32,971 bases of DNA from a virus, in the IMG/VR virus record IMGVR_UViG_3300027668_000053, positions 1 to 32,971 of that record; one strand, 5' to 3'. The number at the start of each line of letters is the position of its first letter. The stretch's first letter is position 1. The notes under the pieces are model-generated. The model saw nothing but the letters and a program-made list of their open reading frames with translations, was not told the origin of the DNA and did no database searches. Made by a program: the position numbers and the translations under genes. This document shows positions 23,901-30,850 of this stretch, one piece after another.

Positions 23901-26433
23901 TACAGCATCTATAACTGATGTAGGAGGCTTTGATACGGTAACTAATACAACAGAATTCAGTATAACACAAGCACCAACAGGTTCTTTAACAGGATCTGGT
24001 GCGTTTTATATAATAGAATCAGCAGTAACAACTAATAACATAGTTAATAACGTAAATGGACGTACAGGTAATCAAGCTTCTGCTAGTATTACTTACTCTC
24101 CACAATTTAATAGTGCAGGAGCAACAGCATTCACATCTTCCAACTCAGCAATAGCAATAACTAATGCTGGATTACTTAGTATTAATGTAAATTTAAGCGG
24201 ATCAGCAACTTCTTCAGGAGCAACTATAGCTTCTACTATATCTTACCAAGATCAGTATAATAACATAGGGTCAGAGAATATATCTGTTGCAGTTACTACT
24301 AATCATGTACCTACTGCATCATTTACTAATCAAACATCGATATACAATACTAATCAAGCTGTATCTAATGCTAATTTAGTATCAGTAGCTATAACCGATA
24401 TAGAAAGTGATAGTCCTTATGCGATAACACTGTCAGGAGCTAATGCAGCATCAATGTCTGCAGTACCAACTAACGGAATATCAAGTTCTTGGGAGATAAG
24501 AGCAGTAAATAACTTACCAGCAGCAACTTATACGTATAATGTAACAGTAACTGATAACTTTAATAAGAGTAATTCATATAATGGTAGATCATTTACTATA
24601 GCACAAGCAGATGACGGTACTTTATCTAATAACGGTACCTACTATATAATAGAATCAGCAACTTCATCATCTAATGTAGTTACTAGTGCTAATGGACGTA
24701 CAGGAACACAAGGAGCAGTAAGTGTTGCCTACTCTCCTAACTATGCTTCACAGGTTGCTACTAGTTTTAGTTCTAGCAATGCTTTAATCAACGTACATCC
24801 TACATCTGGGGTACTTACAGCTGCACAAAATATATCAGGATCATCAAATGTTAGTGGATCAACAATAGCTTCTACTATATCTTGGACAGATCAATACAGT
24901 AATACAGATTCTACAGCAATAGCAGTAAACGTAACTAAAAATAACCCACCAGACATAGTATTTAGCGATACTACAGCTAATCATAATACTAATGGTGCAA
25001 GACCGGGTAATAATTTAACAACTCTATCCTTTACTGATACAGAAGACGACAGTATAGACTATACTTCTATAACATTAGCATATGGAGGAGCTAATTTGAC
25101 AGCAGTAACAGCAGGAACTACTAGAATAATAAGACCAACAGCTAATCTAACAGCTAATACATATGTTGTTACTGCTAGTATATCGAATAACTTTCATACT
25201 AATACAGAACATCATTCAATTGCAGTTACAGGCTCTAATGCAGGTACTTTAGGCACAAACGGAACCTTTTATGTAATAGAATCAGCTACAAATTATCAAC
25301 CTGTAGTAACAAACAGCAATGGACGTACAGGAACAACAGGTAGTTTATCAGTTTCTTATAATCCACAGTTTAATAGTGCTGCAGTTCAGAACTATACATC
25401 ATCTAATTCAGCTATATCAATTGGTACTACAGGAGATATAACATTAAACCTTAACTTAAGCGGTTCAGCTACTGGTTCTGGAGCAACTATATCGTCTAAT
25501 ATTACTTTTCAAGACCAATACAATACTATTGGATCAGGAAGCATATCAATAGCAGTAACAGCTAATACAGCACCTACAGTAGTATCATTTACCGACGTAC
25601 CGTCTAACTTTACAGCTTCTGTATCCGCAGGAACTAACTTAGTTAGTATGAGTATTCAAGATACAGAAAGCAATACACCTTTTAGTGCTAGCTTATCTGG
25701 TACAGATGCAGCAAAATTAAAGTTTAGTTACAACAATGCAGATTCATCATCAGCATTTATACAGGCAGCAAGTACTTTAGGAGCTGAAGTAATAGACTAT
25801 AACGTAACAGTACATGATTCATTTGGTAAAAATACAAGTTACACAGGTAGGTCACTAACTTTGGTAGCAGCACAGCCTAAAACATTTGCATATGGACTCT
25901 CATGGGCAGCTAATCCATCATCAGAAGCACAGTTTATAGCAACAGCAGGAGATGCCGGTGCAGATGAAACAGCAGTAGTATCAGGATCAGTAGTTTCACA
26001 CTTCCAATCAGGAGGTATAGGTTCTACATTCGGGACTTCTTACGGAGCACCTGCTACTTTAACATTAATTAGGACAGCATCCTTAACAGATCTATCAGAT
26101 TCTAGTAATACGGGTACATCTCAATTAGGATACTTTAACTTTAGCGGAGGAGCTCAGCATGTAATAATTATATTTGCTAGTTCTAGTTTAGTTAAAGGTA
26201 AACCGAGAAGTATGTACGATGGAGTTCCTCCTGATAGTACAGGTACAGCAAAAGAATATTATACTTACGCTAAAAACGCATCAATTCCTGGAACTATGGG
26301 ATCAGGAGTATATTATTTTGATACAACAGACGCAATAGATGGAGTATCAAGATGGGGAATGGTTTTTGGAGAAGGAAAAAATACAAATAATTCAAAATAT
26401 TACCTGATGCCAGATTCAGCATCAGCACCATAA
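20986..26433 (+). CDS. Giant modular tail fibre/adhesin with Ig/cadherin-like repeats (1815 aa)
   Basis: The N-terminus ITELSGSLIFRSGSNESSIRP is followed by fibre-shaft repeats SSSxQ(L/I/V) (about residues 105-400). These are interrupted by a NGTYDLGSASDPFRDLYITTASLNF module (about 205-230) common in marine phage fibres. From about 450 to 800 come cadherin/Ig-like domains (VSESNGAGEI, DAESDTITI, VNENSSDGTSAGSVSATDVNGDTI). Four tandem copies of a roughly 205-residue unit follow, each beginning F/Y-Y-I/V-IESA (at residues 807, 1007, 1219 and 1428). A distinct C-terminal tip domain (about 1630-1815) contains YGLSWAANPSSEAQF and SRWGMVFGEG. Serine and threonine content is very high. It probably recognises host surface glycans or proteins. 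Which end attaches to the baseplate is not shown. Confidence 0.85.
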   Translation: MSQQFITELSGSLIFRSGSNESSIRPSGTGVSVSGSFNITGSQLTFNGTDVMARIGSLEAGVNTSASLGPLNTHSGSLNTFTGSIQTQVNALQAATSSYLTTTPAGTVSSSAQLPSGIVSSSIQLPSGILSSSTQVTSLGFITDVAAGTISSSAQISTLGYVTSSTAAVSDLNAKTGSYATTGSNHFSGNQFITGHILPQSDGSNNGTYDLGSASDPFRDLYITTASLNFVKDGVVISKLTSVNNGIKIGNLVIGTSSIDFIDSTGSIVSTVASATIDGSGNAININSSTAGTVSSSAQISTLGYLTSASAAATGFGSGGGSYTLTNARVAALEAGIISSSAQLPSNIISSSTQITSLGYLTSTPAGTISSSAQLPSGLVSSSTQLPAGILSSSTQVSTAGFLTSASAASAGFGSGVAVAYNGNRIVSQTNLPGLFSASFNAGTSGSITEFLDKVFFPNTTPSISTGNQVQEEFTASGSSIVTVAATDAEGQALTFGVGAGYTDNFVKVASNGAMTWNALATASMNTTDRGDGNDAHPVIVTATDTFAAVASKTIYITVTPNAAPKFRETSVSGNIITSYAANVSESNGAGEITKIYFSDAESDTITITSQSHASGDFNIVKYSTYVAVNQVTSSLNYEGTQTYNFSVSASDEHYGNGDVDSIVRMPITINVVDNPGPVLNNQSISGVNENSSDGTSAGSVSATDVNGDTITFTSFTLGGLKIDGSSVSTGTYTGGSQLTNPHEDPFQMSSTGVVTRKAGVFLNSDLINSYIYSASVNDAYNVKTSATVTIPVADDTPATLSNNATFYIIESALSGSSVTTATSGIAGTVADYNANQSVTFNVNPTNRFSISSAGNITVNSNISGSAVGGTSITGSVTASNAFATKTHDAFTVSITNNSGPTISATPTTANLNTNGARPSNNLYVLTFSDPEGDNVDLNQFTFSGTNLSSSKAGGQVSVSPTSNLTAGTYNFTASITDVGGFDTVTNTTEFSITQAPTGSLTGSGAFYIIESAVTTNNIVNNVNGRTGNQASASITYSPQFNSAGATAFTSSNSAIAITNAGLLSINVNLSGSATSSGATIASTISYQDQYNNIGSENISVAVTTNHVPTASFTNQTSIYNTNQAVSNANLVSVAITDIESDSPYAITLSGANAASMSAVPTNGISSSWEIRAVNNLPAATYTYNVTVTDNFNKSNSYNGRSFTIAQADDGTLSNNGTYYIIESATSSSNVVTSANGRTGTQGAVSVAYSPNYASQVATSFSSSNALINVHPTSGVLTAAQNISGSSNVSGSTIASTISWTDQYSNTDSTAIAVNVTKNNPPDIVFSDTTANHNTNGARPGNNLTTLSFTDTEDDSIDYTSITLAYGGANLTAVTAGTTRIIRPTANLTANTYVVTASISNNFHTNTEHHSIAVTGSNAGTLGTNGTFYVIESATNYQPVVTNSNGRTGTTGSLSVSYNPQFNSAAVQNYTSSNSAISIGTTGDITLNLNLSGSATGSGATISSNITFQDQYNTIGSGSISIAVTANTAPTVVSFTDVPSNFTASVSAGTNLVSMSIQDTESNTPFSASLSGTDAAKLKFSYNNADSSSAFIQAASTLGAEVIDYNVTVHDSFGKNTSYTGRSLTLVAAQPKTFAYGLSWAANPSSEAQFIATAGDAGADETAVVSGSVVSHFQSGGIGSTFGTSYGAPATLTLIRTASLTDLSDSSNTGTSQLGYFNFSGGAQHVIIIFASSSLVKGKPRSMYDGVPPDSTGTAKEYYTYAKNASIPGTMGSGVYYFDTTDAIDGVSRWGMVFGEGKNTNNSKYYLMPDSASAP
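21301..22173 (+). repeat. SSSxQ shaft repeats, about ten degenerate copies in the giant adhesin
   Basis: The pattern (T/I/L)-(V/I/L)-SSS-x-Q-(L/I/V) followed by PSG or a longer STLGY/F-(V/L/I)-T segment recurs, for example TVSSSAQLPSG, IVSSSIQLPSG, ILSSSTQVTSLG, IISSSAQLPSN, TISSSAQLPSG. Spacing is 11 residues in the short form and longer where other modules are inserted. The same repeat occurs once at about 26740-26765 and as a run at 29806-29940 in two other fibre genes. Confidence 0.85.
23380..25875 (+). repeat. Four tandem ~205-residue adhesin units (two Ig-like domains each)
   Basis: Units start at 23404, 24004, 24640 and 25267 (positions of the FYIIESA-type codons), giving periods of 600, 636 and 627 bases. 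Three units share NGRTG, (P)QFNSA or PNYAS, SGS..SG(A/S)TI and DQY-N-(I/T) motifs. Each unit's second half has PT...N(T)N...(N/S)L...F(S/T)D-E-D. The first unit is the most diverged. Confidence 0.8.
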
Positions 26434-26444
26434 TAAGATAAGGC

Positions 26445-27239
26445 ATGGCAACAACAGCAGGAGACATATATGTAAGGTCAGGAACCACAGGAGCATTTAC
26501 AGCCGTAGAGTACGTACAGGGTGGATGGATATCTGTGCCTTCTGCTTCCAATATGCTTGCATTAAACGAATCAAGAGTAAAAGACGGTCAAGTAGTGTAT
26601 GTCCAACATACAAATAAGACATATGTTACTAGTAAGTTTGAAGCATTCAGTACTCCAGGATATTCAGGGTTTACTAACTCAGCCTCTTTTGACGAATTTT
26701 ATTTTCCCTCTGCATCTTCAGGAACAGTACCAGCAGGTACAGTATCATCTTCTACTCAAATAGCAGGATCAGGATTCTTGACATCAGCATCTGCAGCAGC
26801 AGCAGGCTTTGGTTCTGGAGGAGGTGGTGGAGGATCTGGTGATATAACAGCAGTTTTTGCTGGAGACGGAATGGCCGGAGGTGGATCTAACGGTAACGTA
26901 ACATTAAACGTTGATGCAGGCAATGGAATAGGAGTATCCGGTGGTGTTAATATACAGACTTCATCTAACCATTTTATTAACGGTGTAGTAGATTTAAGTA
27001 TTTTCCAAACAACAGGATCTTATAAATCTACAACAAACAATATACAAGTAACAGGTTCTCTAACAATAAATCTAGAGGGAAGTACAAATACTTTTGATGT
27101 TTTATCAGGTTCAAAATCCCTATTTAAAATAGATAATGAAGGCACAGTCCAATTTGTGACTCAATCAGCAATTCCAACAGCTAGAGTTGGAGGAATGTAT
27201 GTTGATACTTCTGGATCTTTTTTCATTGGAAGTTTATAA
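26445..27239 (+). CDS. Fibre-like protein with glycine hinge (264 aa)
   Basis: It starts 12 bases after the giant adhesin. The N-terminal about 85 residues (DIYVRSGTTGAFTAVEYVQGGWISVPS, VKDGQVVYVQHTNKTYVTSKFEAF) form a small beta-rich domain. One SSSTQ shaft repeat follows (about residues 98-110), then SAAAAGFGSGGGGGGSGDI (a glycine hinge), and a GDGMAGGGSNGNVTLNVDAGNGI segment typical of phage fibre shafts. The C-terminus (FDVLSGSKSLFKIDNEGTVQF, ARVGGMYVDTSGSFFIGSL) resembles the end domains of marine phage structural proteins. No promoter motif precedes it, so it is probably co-transcribed with the adhesin and may be its partner or tip protein. Confidence 0.75.
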   Translation: MATTAGDIYVRSGTTGAFTAVEYVQGGWISVPSASNMLALNESRVKDGQVVYVQHTNKTYVTSKFEAFSTPGYSGFTNSASFDEFYFPSASSGTVPAGTVSSSTQIAGSGFLTSASAAAAGFGSGGGGGGSGDITAVFAGDGMAGGGSNGNVTLNVDAGNGIGVSGGVNIQTSSNHFINGVVDLSIFQTTGSYKSTTNNIQVTGSLTINLEGSTNTFDVLSGSKSLFKIDNEGTVQFVTQSAIPTARVGGMYVDTSGSFFIGSL

Positions 27240-27256
27240 TAATGAATAATCTAGCA

Positions 27257-27265
27257 TATTTATAT
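27257..27265 (+). promoter_or_regulatory. Late-promoter-like motif 8
   Basis: CATATTTATATGAAAG lies in the 72-base gap, 46 bases before the ATG at 27312. It departs from the other sites after the core (ATG instead of ATA/AAT). Confidence 0.5.
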
Positions 27266-27311
27266 GAAAGACTTTAATAACAATAATATAACAACTAAAC
27301 TCGATTAAATT

Positions 27312-28871
27312 ATGGCAACATGGAAAAAAGTGATCGTATCCGGATCAACTGCCGAATTAGCTAATGTAAAAGTTACAGGTTTATCATCAGGCGTAGTAAC
27401 AGGAGCTTCAGGCAACCTTACCACAACTGCTATAAACGGTACTGGAAATATATTAGGTACTTCAGGAGCAACTGGTGTAAAGTTCAACTCAGGACAATTC
27501 ACTGGTTCTTTCAAAGGTGACGGAGCAGGAATCACAGGCATTGGCGCAGATACTGTAGCTAATGCATTAACAGACGGTAATGGTATAAATGACTTTACCT
27601 TTAACGGTTCAGGAGCAGTAGCAATATCCGTTGACACAGATGGCTCTACTCTAACAGTAGGAGGATCAGGTATAAAAATTGCTGATGACGGTGTTACTAA
27701 CACACAATTAGCAAATATAACTAGAGGTAGTATAAAAGTAGGTGGTAGCGCAGATGCTCCAACAGACTTAGTTGCTAAAGCTTCTGGACAAATTTTAGTA
27801 GGAAACGGAACAGATGTTGCTTCAGTAGCAGTATCAGGAGACGTTACACTAGGAGCAGATGGAGCAGTTACGATAGCAAATGATGCAGTAACAAATGCTA
27901 AATTAGCAAATATAACTAGAGGTAGTATAAAAGTAGGTGGTAACAGTAACGCACCAACAGACTTAGATGCTAAAGCTTCTGGACAAATTTTAGTAGGATC
28001 CGGAACAGACATAGCATCAGTTGCTATATCAGGTGACGCTACACTAGCTTCAAATGGAGTACTTTCTATCGCATCAAGCGTAATAGGAGCAACAGAACTT
28101 GATCAAGTATTTACAGACGGTAATGGAGTAGCAGGTACATTTGGTACAACTACTTCTATCCCAGCATTAACTATTGATGCTCAAGGTCGTATTACTTCAG
28201 CTTCTTTACAAGCTATATCAACTTCATTTACAATTGCAGGTGATAGTGGAACAGCTAATGCCATAGATGGCGGTGAAACACTTACCATTGAAGGAGACAA
28301 TTCAATTTCTACAGTAGTATCAGCTAATAAAGTAACAATTAGTATAGCTAACGGAGTAGTATCTGGATCGTCTATTGCTAAAACAGCTCAAGGTACAGCA
28401 CAGTTAACAACTAACGGAGTAGCTGCATCGGCAGTAGGTTTAGGGACAGCAACAGGTGATAAACCTCAATTCGCTGGTGTAACTTTAACATCTCCATCAC
28501 AAGGAACAGATTTAACACTTTCTGGTAACTTAGTAGTAAATGGTGATACAACAACTATCAATACTGCTAACTTAAATGTAGAAGATTCATTTATCTTACT
28601 TAACTCTGGATCATCTTCAGCAGCTGATGCAGGATTTGTATTCGCATCTGGATCTAGCGGAAACTCAGGAGCAGCATTCTTCTTTGATTCAACATCAAAT
28701 AGACTTTCTTATGCTAAGTCAGCAGCATGGAATGCTACAGCATTAACTCCATCAGCTTATGCTTCTTTAGTTATTGACTCAGGAGCAGGACAAGCCACAG
28801 ATGATGTTTTAACAGCTAAGAGAGGAAATATACAAGTAGACGGTAGTGATAATATTTTCATTTACGTTTAA
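27312..28871 (+). CDS. Modular tail-fibre protein with WKK leader (519 aa)
   Basis: The N-terminal leader MATWKKVIVSGSTAELANVKVT is shared with the fibre proteins starting at 28962 and 30851. It is followed by FKGDGAGITGIG, then two copies of a 65-residue unit beginning QLANITRGSIKVGG or KLANITRGSIKVGG (with KASGQILVG). A QGTAQLTTNGVAASAVGLG...PQFAGVTL module precedes the C-terminal domain LSGNLVVNGDTTTINTANLNVEDSFILLNSG...NIQVDGSDNIFIYV. The latter two modules also occur in the 28962 gene product. Such modules are characteristic of marine T4-like fibres. No enzyme or chaperone domain is seen. A trimeric beta-structured fibre is likely by composition. Confidence 0.82.
   Translation: MATWKKVIVSGSTAELANVKVTGLSSGVVTGASGNLTTTAINGTGNILGTSGATGVKFNSGQFTGSFKGDGAGITGIGADTVANALTDGNGINDFTFNGSGAVAISVDTDGSTLTVGGSGIKIADDGVTNTQLANITRGSIKVGGSADAPTDLVAKASGQILVGNGTDVASVAVSGDVTLGADGAVTIANDAVTNAKLANITRGSIKVGGNSNAPTDLDAKASGQILVGSGTDIASVAISGDATLASNGVLSIASSVIGATELDQVFTDGNGVAGTFGTTTSIPALTIDAQGRITSASLQAISTSFTIAGDSGTANAIDGGETLTIEGDNSISTVVSANKVTISIANGVVSGSSIAKTAQGTAQLTTNGVAASAVGLGTATGDKPQFAGVTLTSPSQGTDLTLSGNLVVNGDTTTINTANLNVEDSFILLNSGSSSAADAGFVFASGSSGNSGAAFFFDSTSNRLSYAKSAAWNATALTPSAYASLVIDSGAGQATDDVLTAKRGNIQVDGSDNIFIYV
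27706..27942 (+). repeat. In-frame 195-base duplication inside the fibre gene
   Basis: Bases 27706-27747 and 27901-27942 are identical (42 bases), and a second block with GCTAAAGCTTCTGG...TTTTAGTAGGA is shared further downstream in both copies. The offset is 195 bases, exactly 65 codons. This indicates a recent tandem duplication of one shaft module. Confidence 0.9.
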
Positions 28872-28908
28872 TAGGTAACAAGCTAAATTAATCGAGAATA
28901 TAGTATAA

Positions 28909-28926
28909 GGGGTCTTAACTGGCCCC
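28909..28926 (+). other. GC-rich hairpin in the gap between two fibre genes
   Basis: GGGGTC pairs with GGCCCC (one U-G wobble) across the loop TTAACT. It is conspicuous in an AT-rich gap of 90 bases. There is no T run after it, so it is not a standard intrinsic terminator. No TATTTATA motif is present in this gap, so the downstream gene may depend on read-through past the hairpin. Confidence 0.45.
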
Positions 28927-28961
28927 AAATACTTACTCAAATAAAAATTAAAATATAAACC

Positions 28962-30455
28962 ATGGCCTGGAAAAAGATAATAGTAAGCGGCTCCTCTGCA
29001 GAATTAGGCGCTTTAACAACAACAGGACACATTACCAGTTCAGCAAACATAAAGGGAGCTAACTTTATAGGTAATGGTGATTCTTTAACATTTGCATCGA
29101 AGACAGTAGTCTCTGGCTCAGGACAAATTGATATCCACAATACTACCGGATATGTAGCAAATGAAAATATAGACCACTCATCAGTAACAGTAACTGCAGG
29201 TACAGGATTAACTGGAGGTGGAACAATAGCAGCAACTAGAACATTAAATGTAGAATCAGCCAACAACGGTATTGTTGCAAATGCTGATAATATTGAATTA
29301 GCAACTGCATCTTCAACATTTACAGGAGGTGTAACAGCAGTTAACCATGCAGCAAATATAATTTCTGGTGCAGCACAAATATCAGCATTAGGCTTTCTTG
29401 ATGGAGCTGGAGACGGAATTATCTCTGGATCTACTCAGGTAGTAGCAAGCTTACTTAATCAAGCAACAAACTTCGGTAATAAACCCGTATCAGCTTCTGC
29501 TTTTAAAGGAGACGGTTCAGGGTTAACTGGCTTAACTGTTGCTCAAGCAGCTACTGTGATAACTGACTTTACAAGTCAAACATCGGTTGCCACTACTCAC
29601 AACTTCGGTACGAAGAATGTAATGGCTACAGTATACGATAATAACGATGCCCAAATCATACCTGCTTCTGTTGTAACCACTAATACTAATGTTGTAACAG
29701 TAACTTTTGATTCAAGTACAACTGGTAGAGTAATTATAGGAAAAGGTGGACATGTAGTATCAGGATCAATTCCTTATGCTAACTTATTAGCCATTCCTGC
29801 TAATATTATATCTTCTTCAGCTCAAACTAAGACGTTTTTGCCAGCAGGTGTAGTATCATCATCCATCCAACTACCTTCAGGTATTGTATCATCTTCAACT
29901 CAACTGCCAAGTGGAATTCTTTCCTCTTCAGCACAAGTTCAAGCAATTGGTACCTTTGTTTCCTCATCAGTTCTCTCTTCACCTTCACAGGGTGTTATCA
30001 GAGTAGTTTCTAACGGAGTAACAACTAATGCTAATACTGGATTACAAGCAGCAGACGGACCATCATTCGCTGGTTTAACCTTAACAGGAGCAGCAGCAGG
30101 TACAAGTTTAACCTTATCAGGAGATTTAGTAGTAAATGGGGATACAACAACAGTAAACTCTACTAACTTAATGATCAAAGATAAGTACATATTACTTTCC
30201 TCAGGATCAACATCAGCTGGACCAGGTGGTCTTGTAATAGATGAAGGTTCAAGAAAAGGACATGCATTTGTCTATAATAACTCTTCAGTAAGATTTGGAT
30301 TTACAAGTTCATTAGCACACAATGCAACATCAGCTACACCAGATGCTTTTGCTTCAGCAGTAGTAGATGTAGATGCAGGACATACAGATGTCCCTCAATA
30401 TCAGAAAAATGGAAACATTAAAACCGATAGCGGTGTAATATGGATATATTCATAA
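28962..30455 (+). CDS. Modular tail-fibre protein with WKK leader (497 aa)
   Basis: The N-terminus MAWKKIIVSGSSAELGALTTTG matches the leaders of the fibres starting at 27312 and 30851. An AGTGLTGGGTIAATRTLNV shaft segment follows, then ISGAAQISALGF. Next are FKGDGSGLTGLTV and a 76-residue module (VAQAAT...HNFGTKNV...QIIPASV...GRVIIGKGGHVVSG) that recurs twice in the 30851 gene product. A run of SSSxQ shaft repeats and the C-terminal domain LSGDLVVNGDTTTVNSTNLMIKDKYILLSSGS...IKTDSGVIWIYS complete it. It looks like a recombinant of its neighbours' modules. Its last 16 bases overlap the next gene. Confidence 0.82.
   Translation: MAWKKIIVSGSSAELGALTTTGHITSSANIKGANFIGNGDSLTFASKTVVSGSGQIDIHNTTGYVANENIDHSSVTVTAGTGLTGGGTIAATRTLNVESANNGIVANADNIELATASSTFTGGVTAVNHAANIISGAAQISALGFLDGAGDGIISGSTQVVASLLNQATNFGNKPVSASAFKGDGSGLTGLTVAQAATVITDFTSQTSVATTHNFGTKNVMATVYDNNDAQIIPASVVTTNTNVVTVTFDSSTTGRVIIGKGGHVVSGSIPYANLLAIPANIISSSAQTKTFLPAGVVSSSIQLPSGIVSSSTQLPSGILSSSAQVQAIGTFVSSSVLSSPSQGVIRVVSNGVTTNANTGLQAADGPSFAGLTLTGAAAGTSLTLSGDLVVNGDTTTVNSTNLMIKDKYILLSSGSTSAGPGGLVIDEGSRKGHAFVYNNSSVRFGFTSSLAHNATSATPDAFASAVVDVDAGHTDVPQYQKNGNIKTDSGVIWIYS
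29538..29765 (+). repeat. 76-residue fibre module, copy A
   Basis: It encodes VAQAAT...F-SQTSVA-THNF-TKNV...D-N-AQIIPASV...DSST-GRV-I-KGGHVVSG. It is exactly 228 bases, the same length as the two copies in the gene at 30851-31639. Confidence 0.88.
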
Positions 30456-30715
30456 AATTTCTTACTAGAATGGGTCTTATAACTAATGGTAAACGAATAG
30501 TAAAAGAGAGAACTGCTCCAAAAGGAGCAGAACTCAAATCGGATAACAAGGTTGTGGCAGAGCAACTAGCTAAAGCTTCGAAAGATATAGGTAAAGATCA
30601 TCTCACTGCAGATGAAATAGATTTTTGTCTAGTTAAACTCCGAGAAGCTACTTATAGCGGTCATGAATTTGAAACTTTTTATAAAGTCTTTGTAAAGTTA
30701 ACCAAATTAAAATAA
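30440..30715 (+). CDS. Small conserved phage protein within the fibre locus (91 aa)
   Basis: It starts inside the end of the previous fibre gene (16-base overlap, different frame). After a basic N-terminal region (GKRIVKERTAPKGAELK) comes LTADEIDFCLVKLREATYSGHEFETFYKVFVKLTKLK. I recall this pattern, E-(L/I)-x-F-x-L-x-x-(L/I)-x-x-(S/A)-T-(F/Y)-x-G-x-E...Y...VKL, from many small marine phage ORFs of unknown role near structural genes. It is all-helical, with no membrane segment. It is the last gene before a strong terminator. A chaperone for the preceding fibre is one possibility suggested by position, not shown. Confidence 0.75.
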   Translation: MDIFIKFLTRMGLITNGKRIVKERTAPKGAELKSDNKVVAEQLAKASKDIGKDHLTADEIDFCLVKLREATYSGHEFETFYKVFVKLTKLK

Positions 30716-30717
30716 TT

Positions 30718-30740
30718 AAAGGCCTTCGGGCCTTTTTTTT
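30718..30740 (+). terminator. Intrinsic terminator with TTCG loop
   Basis: A 7-bp stem AAAGGCC / GGCCTTT with a TTCG tetraloop runs into an unbroken T tract. It begins two bases after the stop codon of the 91-aa gene and ends the transcript of the preceding fibre genes. Confidence 0.92.
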
Positions 30741-30774
30741 ATTTAAAGTTGTTAAGTTAAAGATATTTTCGTAA

Positions 30775-30786
30775 TATTTATATTAA
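30775..30786 (+). promoter_or_regulatory. Late-promoter-like motif 9
   Basis: AATATTTATATTAAAG lies 34 bases after the terminator and 64 bases before the ATG at 30851. It shares a 15-base identical stretch with motif 10. The terminator-promoter arrangement parallels that after the capsid gene. Confidence 0.65.
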
Positions 30787-30798
30787 AGCTATTATCGG

Positions 30799-30810
30799 CC
30801 TCGTAAGAGG
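30799..30810 (+). other. Small GNRA-loop hairpin in the mRNA leader
   Basis: CCTC and GAGG flank GTAA, which would give a 4-bp GC-rich hairpin with a GUAA tetraloop in the leader between motif 9 and the start codon at 30851. A stabilising or regulatory role is only a guess. Confidence 0.3.
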
Positions 30811-30850
30811 AAGTGGGCTCATTGAGTAACCAACCATAATAATAAGTAAA

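Noticed and set aside
27305-28012. 235-codon open frame on the minus strand
   Set aside because: It lies wholly opposite a well-supported fibre gene with repetitive codons (GCA, ACA, GGA), which leave few stops on the other strand. The product is a P/V/S-rich string without recognisable motifs, and it has no start context.
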